This document shows positions 4,995 to 6,622 of a DNA stretch of 6,622 nucleotides, one piece after another. Source of the DNA: JBHEPS01 sp046261635 (lineage in GTDB: Bacteria; Acidobacteriota; Thermoanaerobaculia; Gp7-AA8); the NCBI GenBank assembly GCA_046261635.1, contig JBHEOL010000324.1, positions 1 to 6,622 of the forward strand, in the 5' to 3' direction. The position numbers and the translations under genes are program-made. How positions within the stretch are numbered: position 1 is the first letter of the stretch; each line of letters starts with the position of its first letter. The notes under the pieces are model-generated. The model did not search any database and was not told the DNA's origin. It saw nothing but the letters and a program-made list of their open reading frames with translations.

Positions 4995-6622
4995 TCAATC
5001 GATCTTCAGCACCGCCAGAAATGCTTCCTGGGGGATTTCGACCTTGCCCACGCGCTTCATCCGCCGCTTTCCCTCTTTCTGTTTCTCGAGGAGCTTGCGC
5101 TTCCGGGAGATGTCGCCGCCATAACACTTCGCGAGGACGTTCTTGCGAAGGGCCTTGACGGTCTCGCGGGCGATCACGTGGTTGCCGATCGCCGCCTGCA
5201 ACGCGACTTCGAACATCTGCCGCGGAATGAACTCCCTCATCTTCTCGACGAGGAGCTTTCCGCGCGCAAATGCTTTGTCGCGATGGACGATCAAGGAGAG
5301 TGCGTCGAGAGGCTCCCCGTTCACCAGGATATCGAGCTTGACGAGATCGCTCTCGCGATATCCGAGGAACTGGTAGTCCAGCGACGCGTAGCCGCGTGAG
5401 ATCGACTTGAGCTTGTCGAAGAAGTCGAGGATTACCTCGTTCAACGGCATTTCGTACACGATCATCACCCTGTTTGCTGCGACGTATTCCAGCTTCTTCT
5501 GCTGGCCCCGTCGATCCGTCGCCAGCGCTAGAATCGGGCCAACGAATTCGTCCCTGGTCAGGATCGTCGCCTCGATGAACGGTTCCTCGATCGCCCGGAT
5601 CCGCGCCGGATCCGGCATCTTCTGCGGGTTTTCGATCTCGAGAGTCTCGCCGGACGTGGTGTGGACCACGTACCGGACGCCGGGAGCCGAGGTCAGAAGC
5701 TCGAGGTTGAACTCCCGCTCGAGCCTCTCCTGAATGATCTCCATGTGCAGCAGCCCGAGAAAGCCGCAACGGTAGCCGAAGCCGAGCGCGGTCGAGTTCT
5801 CGGGCTCGAAGCTGAACGAGGCGTCGTTGAGCTTCAGCTTTGCCACCGCATCGCGAAGGTCTTCGTAATCGTCGCTGACGATGGGAAAGATTCCCGCGAA
5901 CACCATCGGCTTGACCTCTTCGAACCCGGGCAACGCCTCCACCTGCACGTCGCCGACCGTGATGGTGTCGCCGATCTTCGCCTGGACGATGTCCTTGACG
6001 TTCGCGCCGATGAAACCGACGTCGCCGACGCCGAGGGAGTCGACGGCGACCGGTTTAGGTGAGAAGACGCCGAGACTCATCACCTCGTATTTCCTGCCGG
6101 TCGAGATGAAACGGATCGTCATCCCCCTGCGGAGCTCGCCGTCGATCACGCGCACCAGGATCATCACGCCGCGGTAGGAGTCGTACCAGGAATCGAACAG
6201 GAGAGCGCGGAGAGGCGCGTCGGCATCCCCCTTCGGCGCGGGAATCACGGCGACGATCCGCTCGAGGACCTCCTCGACGCCGAGGCCGACCTTCGCGGAC
6301 GCCAACACGGCGTCGTGGGCGTCGAGGCCGATCACCTGCTCGATCTGCTCGCGCACGCGCTCGGGCTCGGCCGAGGGGAGATCGACCTTGTTGATCACGG
6401 GGACGATCTGCAGGTCGTTCTCGATTGCCAGATAGCTGTTCGCGAGCGTCTGCGCCTCCACGCCTTGCGTCGCGTCGACGACCAGGACCGCCCCTTCACA
6501 CGCTGCGAGGCTGCGGCTGACCTCGTAGGTGAAGTCGACGTGCCCCGGGGTGTCGATGAGGTTGAGGTGGTACGTCTCGCCCTCGTAGTCCCACAGCACC
6601 CGCACGGCCTGCGCCTTGATCG
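4995..6622 (-). CDS. lepA: Elongation factor 4 (LepA), N-terminus cut by window edge
   Basis: LepA is a ribosome-binding translational GTPase that resembles EF-G and influences elongation and 30S biogenesis. The 541 visible residues align by eye along the whole E. coli protein from its residue 54 (ITIKAQ) onward. About 53 residues with the P-loop lie beyond the window. Visible marks are the G3 box IDTPGHVDF, G4 NKVDLP and G5 SAKVG. They are followed by domain 2 (FDSWYDSYRGV), the EF-G-like region SALGFGYRCGFLGLLHMEII, and the LepA-specific C-terminal domain with LRKNVLAKCYGGDISRKRKL and KEGKRRMKRVGKVEIPQEAF. It ends with LAVLKID and a TGA, without the short extension seen in E. coli. No key residue is missing and no frameshift is visible. 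The 86 bases to the downstream lipoprotein start (4909-4994) hold only that gene's ribosome site and no obvious terminator. Confidence 0.98.
   Translation of the reverse strand, partial: IKAQAVRVLWDYEGETYHLNLIDTPGHVDFTYEVSRSLAACEGAVLVVDATQGVEAQTLANSYLAIENDLQIVPVINKVDLPSAEPERVREQIEQVIGLDAHDAVLASAKVGLGVEEVLERIVAVIPAPKGDADAPLRALLFDSWYDSYRGVMILVRVIDGELRRGMTIRFISTGRKYEVMSLGVFSPKPVAVDSLGVGDVGFIGANVKDIVQAKIGDTITVGDVQVEALPGFEEVKPMVFAGIFPIVSDDYEDLRDAVAKLKLNDASFSFEPENSTALGFGYRCGFLGLLHMEIIQERLEREFNLELLTSAPGVRYVVHTTSGETLEIENPQKMPDPARIRAIEEPFIEATILTRDEFVGPILALATDRRGQQKKLEYVAANRVMIVYEMPLNEVILDFFDKLKSISRGYASLDYQFLGYRESDLVKLDILVNGEPLDALSLIVHRDKAFARGKLLVEKMREFIPRQMFEVALQAAIGNHVIARETVKALRKNVLAKCYGGDISRKRKLLEKQKEGKRRMKRVGKVEIPQEAFLAVLKID

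Noticed and set aside
4909..5769. In-frame upstream extension of the lipoprotein (492-residue reading frame)
   Set aside because: The extra part lies wholly over lepA on the same strand in another frame, is Arg/Gly-rich low-quality sequence and would bury the lipoprotein signal peptide.
1..6622. tRNA, rRNA, CRISPR array, transposase or attachment site
   Set aside because: No cloverleaf, regularly spaced repeats, transposase motifs or integration-type direct repeats were found by eye on either strand.

Overview
The window is 6.6 kb of GC-rich, densely coding bacterial chromosome with housekeeping and regulatory genes and no mobile elements, CRISPR arrays or RNA genes that I can see. I cannot name the species. 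A lipoprotein, a secreted zinc peptidase, a selenocysteine-type selD and a LepA of ordinary bacterial type fit a high-GC bacterium of a deltaproteobacterial or Acidobacteriota-like kind, but that placement is a guess.

Layout: (1) positions 1-1810, minus strand: selD, then a 95-base gap with a strong dyad, then a zinc-ribbon/DUF2007-like protein whose stop overlaps (ATGA) the start of a single-pass membrane protein that runs off the left edge. (2) 1811-1877: a short divergent intergenic region holding a 38-base near-perfect hairpin. (3) 1878-2141, plus: a small uncharacterised protein. (4) 2185-3291, minus: a secreted HExxH zinc metallopeptidase-like protein. (5) 3371-4275, plus: a compact operon with a recognisable sigma70-type promoter, an RsbW-like ATP-binding anti-sigma kinase, an RsbV-like STAS anti-anti-sigma factor and an intrinsic terminator. 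(6) 4291-4908, minus: a lipoprotein. (7) 4995-6622, minus: lepA (elongation factor 4), missing its N-terminus at the right edge.

The main result is that selD is itself a selenoprotein gene. A conventional ORF call starts at an internal GTG (1717) and loses the active site. The true reading frame starts at ATG 1810, has a Shine-Dalgarno sequence, and crosses an in-frame TGA (1753-1751) exactly where SelD carries its catalytic Cys/Sec (TTGG-U-ACK). A small hairpin with a G-starting loop lies 17 bases 3' of the TGA, as expected for a bacterial SECIS element. The organism should therefore make selenocysteine, with selA, selB and selC elsewhere in the genome.

The RsbW/RsbV-like pair is a minimal partner-switching module: the kinase would bind and phosphorylate the STAS protein (predicted Ser56) and otherwise hold an unidentified target. 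No sigma factor or phosphatase is next to it. I do not see a wholly new system here. The recoded selD, the hairpin against its ribosome binding site and the unknown small protein divergent from it are the parts most worth a second look.
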